Source: Cytophagaceae bacterium
GTDB lineage: Bacteria; Bacteroidota; Bacteroidia; Cytophagales; Flexibacteraceae
Reading direction: 5' to 3'
DNA: 8,961 nucleotides
Assembly (NCBI GenBank): GCA_947464365.1
Contig: CANHWS010000135.1
Span: forward strand, 1 to 8,961
Shown: positions 7,065-8,961 of the stretch, one piece after another
Layout of the letters: every line of letters starts with the position of its first letter
How positions within the stretch are numbered: position 1 is the stretch's first letter
Program-made: the position numbers and the translations under genes
Notes under the pieces: generated by a model
What the model was told of the DNA's origin: nothing
Databases searched by the model: none
Seen by the model: only the letters and a program-made list of their open reading frames with translations

Positions 7065-7673
7065 ATGCAGAGCCACATCACCCGGGTTTTTAGGTTTGCC
7101 AAAGGCATTGTCCGTACTCCTAATTTTAATACTGCAGGCGCTGTGCTGCTTATTGGGTTTTGGCTATTGGCCCCTACCCAGCTGATGGCCCAGAAATTCG
7201 GCTATGTGGATACCAAGTTTGTCCTGAGCAAGATGCCAGAATACAAAACTGCCCAAGGCGAAATCGACAAAGTTTCTAGCCAATGGCAGTCCGAAATTGA
7301 AGCTAAGTTTAAGGACGTGGATAAGCTCCGGAAGGAGTACCAGGCCGAGGAAATCCTCTTGACTGAGGACATGAAGAAAGAGCGCCTAGCCGTGATCGTC
7401 GATAAGGAAAAGGTGGCCAAAGAGCAGCAGAAGAAGATCTTTGGGTTTGAGGGCCTGTTGTTTCTTAAGCGCCAAGAGCTCGTCAAACCCGTGCAGGACA
7501 AAGTCTATGAGGCAGTTGAAAAGGTCTGCAAACAGAAGAAGGTGGCTATCATGTTTGACAAAAGTGGCGATCTCGTGATGCTTTATACTGACCCCAAGCA
7601 TGACTATACGGACTACATCTTGGAAGAGCTCGGGCTCGGTGACAAAAACGACACCATCGACAACAAAAAGTAG
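7065..7673 (+). CDS. OmpH/Skp-family periplasmic chaperone (first copy)
   Basis: Predicted periplasmic holdase that keeps unfolded outer-membrane proteins soluble on their way to BamA. The product is 202 residues. The ATG at 7065 is chosen because it lies 4 bp after the bamA stop; the longer in-frame ATG at 6993 lies inside bamA. A hydrophobic segment at about 24-38 ends in LMA|Q, so cleavage after A42 is likely. The signal has an unusually long N-region of about 23 residues. The mature protein starts KFGYVDTKFVLSKMPEYK, the family's hallmark first strand (GYVD..L..MPEY). A highly charged helical hairpin follows (about 60-155, rich in K/E with Q), the coiled-coil tentacle of Skp. The C-terminal strand region VAIMFDKSGDLVMLYTDPKHDYTDYILEELG closes the core. 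It is very probably cotranscribed with bamA and ends at a strong terminator. Confidence 0.93.
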   Translation: MQSHITRVFRFAKGIVRTPNFNTAGAVLLIGFWLLAPTQLMAQKFGYVDTKFVLSKMPEYKTAQGEIDKVSSQWQSEIEAKFKDVDKLRKEYQAEEILLTEDMKKERLAVIVDKEKVAKEQQKKIFGFEGLLFLKRQELVKPVQDKVYEAVEKVCKQKKVAIMFDKSGDLVMLYTDPKHDYTDYILEELGLGDKNDTIDNKK

Positions 7674-7720
7674 GGTAGGGCACTACTTGGTCCTACAGCC
7701 TATGTTGACCAGCACTACAC

Positions 7721-7746
7721 AAAGGAGCCATTAGGCTCCTTTTTTT
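7721..7746 (+). terminator. rho-independent terminator after the first ompH
   Basis: AAAGGAGCC (7721-7729) and GGCTCCTTT (7734-7742) form a perfect 9-bp stem with an ATTA loop and a T-run through 7746. It closes the uppS-bamA-ompH transcript and separates the two ompH genes. Confidence 0.95.
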
Positions 7747-7802
7747 GTGATTATCCAGAGGGTCAAAATAGTCGTTTTTAGACTGTATGGCGTGTTTTTT
7801 GG

Positions 7803-7848
7803 CCTAGTAACTACTAATTTTAGTAGGTTTTAGTAGATATTAGTAGTT
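7803..7848 (+). repeat. TTAGTAG direct/inverted repeat cluster
   Basis: Three copies of a TTAGTAG-type unit occur in a row with exact 10-bp spacing: TTTTAGTAG at 7818-7826, TTTTAGTAG at 7828-7836 and TATTAGTAG at 7838-7846. The reverse-orientation CTACTAA (7811-7817) pairs with the first copy as a near-perfect palindrome. AACTACTAAT (7809-7818) is an exact inverted repeat of ATTAGTAGTT (7839-7848). Phasing near one helical turn suggests a binding site for a dimeric DNA-binding protein, but replication slippage could also explain it. It lies immediately before the Fic-like remnant. Confidence 0.75.
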
Positions 7849-8169
7849 GGAGATTTCGGACCCCAAACGGCTAATCTTGCTTGCCTCTCCAAAGCCTACC
7901 AAGGCCTCAACACCTACCTCGAGAAACAAAAGACCAAGAAACTAGCCCAGTTTGAAGCGCTTAAGGCCAACCAGAACCTCAACGAACGGCAAGCCGCACT
8001 TATCGCGAGCTGGCAACGCAAACCAAAAGACTTGGTCAGTATCGAAAATCACCAGCGATACCACGGCGTGACCTACCAAACAGCCCGCACCGACCTGCTC
8101 AAACTCGTCGAGATGGGCCTTGCAAGGATGATCAAGGCGGGTAAAAAGCAGCTCTTTGAGCGGATATGA
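7837..8169 (+). pseudogene. C-terminal remnant of a Fic-family protein
   Basis: The frame is open from after a TAG at 7834 to the TGA at 8167-8169, about 110 codons. It has no plausible start: the first in-frame ATG is at 8113, deep in the fragment. The translated 3' half matches the winged-helix tail common at the C-terminus of Fic proteins. LNERQAALI starts at 7978; SIENHQRYHGVTYQTARTDL runs up to about 8097; and LLKLVEMGLARMIKAGKKQLFERI forms the end. That TARTDL...L...GL...GK pattern is highly characteristic. The catalytic HPFxxGN[GD]R loop and all of the Fic core are missing, and the upstream 90 bases do not encode them. Fic proteins usually transfer AMP to protein targets, sometimes as toxins. 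This remnant cannot do so. It was probably left by deletion of a formerly complete gene. The less likely alternative is a short DNA-binding protein using a non-standard start. Confidence 0.72.
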
Positions 8170-8263
8170 CCGCACTACATAGGCTTAATGCCATGTTAAA
8201 GCAACTGCAGCGGAGGCCCTTTCAGTCTATCTAAGCCGATCTTGCCCACAGTTGGCATCAGCA

Positions 8264-8296
8264 TTGCTGCTTTTTTGAACAGATTCATTATTATTG
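8264..8296 (+). promoter_or_regulatory. weak candidate promoter for the second ompH
   Basis: TATTATTG at 8289-8296 matches TAnnTTTG at 5 of its 6 fixed positions. A TTG at 8264-8266 lies 22 bp upstream. The gene needs its own promoter because a terminator precedes it by over 600 bp. The remaining sequence of 8170-8380 shows no gene or RNA I can recognise. Tentative. Confidence 0.3.
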
Positions 8297-8380
8297 CACC
8301 GCAAATGCCCCGACAAGTCAGGTGGCAGCAACGACGCAATGCCCCGATGGCAATCGCCATTGGTCCAATTACAACAAGAG

Positions 8381-8961
8381 ATGATAAAGAACCTGATGGT
8401 TGCCCTTGCTATGGGTACCGCCCTGGCAGCAGCCACCACCACTACTTCGGTAGCACAAGCAGAAGAAAAACCAGCAACTACCCTTGCGGTTAATCCTGCC
8501 AACAATGGCCCCCTCAAGATAGGCTATACTTCTGTCTATTACATCCTGAGCGCCTCCCCACGCGCAAAGGAGATCGAGAGTGACCTTAAGGCACGTAATA
8601 CCCAACTCGAGAAAGAGCTTCAGAAAAAAATGGCCGACTTCGAAGAGAAGTACACTGGTTTCCAACGTGGACAAAACACCATGAGCGAAACCATCAAGGC
8701 TGACAAATACAACGAGCTCAAGAATCTGGAGAGCAGCATCAAGGAGTTCCAGAAGAACGCCGAGCAAGAAATGAGCACCAAACGTGAGGAGCTCGTAGCC
8801 CCAGAGATCGAAAAGATCACGAAGGCGATCAAAGAAGTAGCTTCTGAAAACGGTTATACCTACATCCTGAACGGTGACCCACAGATCATGATCTTCGGTG
8901 CTGACCAGTTTGATGTGACTGACCTTGTGTTCAAGAAACTAGGCATCGCTAAGCCAGTACC
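8381..8961 (+). CDS. OmpH/Skp-family periplasmic chaperone (second copy), 3'-truncated by the window
   Basis: A second predicted periplasmic chaperone for outer-membrane proteins. The frame stays open from the ATG at 8381 to the window end, giving 193 visible residues with no stop. A signal peptide, MIKNLMVALAMGTALAAA followed by TTTTSVAQA, is probably cleaved after A27. The mature part has LKIGYTSVYYILSASPRAKEIE, the OmpH first strand and helix (compare GYVD...L..MPE). A long K/E/Q-rich helical arm follows, about residues 65-155, then the return strands NGYTYILNGDPQIMIFGADQFDVTDLVFKKLGI. The in-frame ATG at 8339 would add 14 residues ahead of the signal and is less attractive. An AAGAG purine run abuts the chosen ATG. 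Tandem ompH copies are normal after bamA in Bacteroidota. Here they are 707 bp apart with a terminator and a Fic remnant between, so this copy is expected to be transcribed separately. Only the last few residues and the stop are likely missing. Confidence 0.9.
   Translation, partial: MIKNLMVALAMGTALAAATTTTSVAQAEEKPATTLAVNPANNGPLKIGYTSVYYILSASPRAKEIESDLKARNTQLEKELQKKMADFEEKYTGFQRGQNTMSETIKADKYNELKNLESSIKEFQKNAEQEMSTKREELVAPEIEKITKAIKEVASENGYTYILNGDPQIMIFGADQFDVTDLVFKKLGIAKPV

Noticed and set aside
8183..8202. Imperfect hairpin GCTTAA/TTAAAGC after the Fic relic
   Set aside because: It has a bulge, a weak stem and no T-tract, so it is not a credible terminator.
8369..8767. 132-codon antisense ORF opposite the second ompH
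   Set aside because: It is opposite a clearly coding chaperone gene, and its leucine/cysteine-rich translation is the expected shadow of lysine/glutamate-rich coding sequence.

Overview
The window looks like a piece of a Bacteroidota chromosome, probably from the Sphingobacteriia/Cytophagia/Chitinophagia side. Three observations support this. The gene order isoprenyl transferase - BamA - OmpH - OmpH is typical of that phylum. Two intergenic regions carry perfect TAnnTTTG (-7) promoter motifs. Shine-Dalgarno sequences are largely absent. No rRNA, tRNA, CRISPR array or transposase is visible. Every recognisable gene is on the + strand.

Layout. Positions 1-1263 hold the 3' four-fifths of atpA (F1 ATP synthase alpha subunit), followed at once by a rho-independent terminator (about 1287-1318). 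No atpG follows. Positions 1433-3360 hold a two-gene cassette with a 4-bp ATGA overlap. The first gene is an OLD/ABC-like AAA ATPase and the second a small HNH endonuclease-like protein, the architecture of Septu (PtuA/PtuB) anti-phage defence. The cassette looks poorer in G+C than its neighbours, which suggests an acquired defence module. A short intergenic region with a good Bacteroidota promoter (3433-3440) leads into the envelope-biogenesis block: uppS (3572-4381), bamA (4541-7060) and a first OmpH/Skp-like chaperone (7065-7673), closed by a strong terminator (7721-7746).

Positions 7747-8380 separate the two ompH genes. They contain a compact TTAGTAG direct/inverted repeat cluster (about 7803-7848), a decayed C-terminal fragment of a Fic-family protein (7837-8169) that is absent from a list of complete ORFs because it has no start, and a possible weak promoter. 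From 8381 to the window edge runs a second, divergent OmpH/Skp-like gene, truncated by the end of the window.

How the genes work together: UppS makes the undecaprenyl (C55) lipid carrier for peptidoglycan and surface glycan assembly. BamA inserts beta-barrel proteins into the outer membrane. The OmpH/Skp proteins are predicted periplasmic holdases that deliver barrel proteins to it. The ATPase/HNH pair and the Fic remnant are accessory genes placed at the two edges of this core block.
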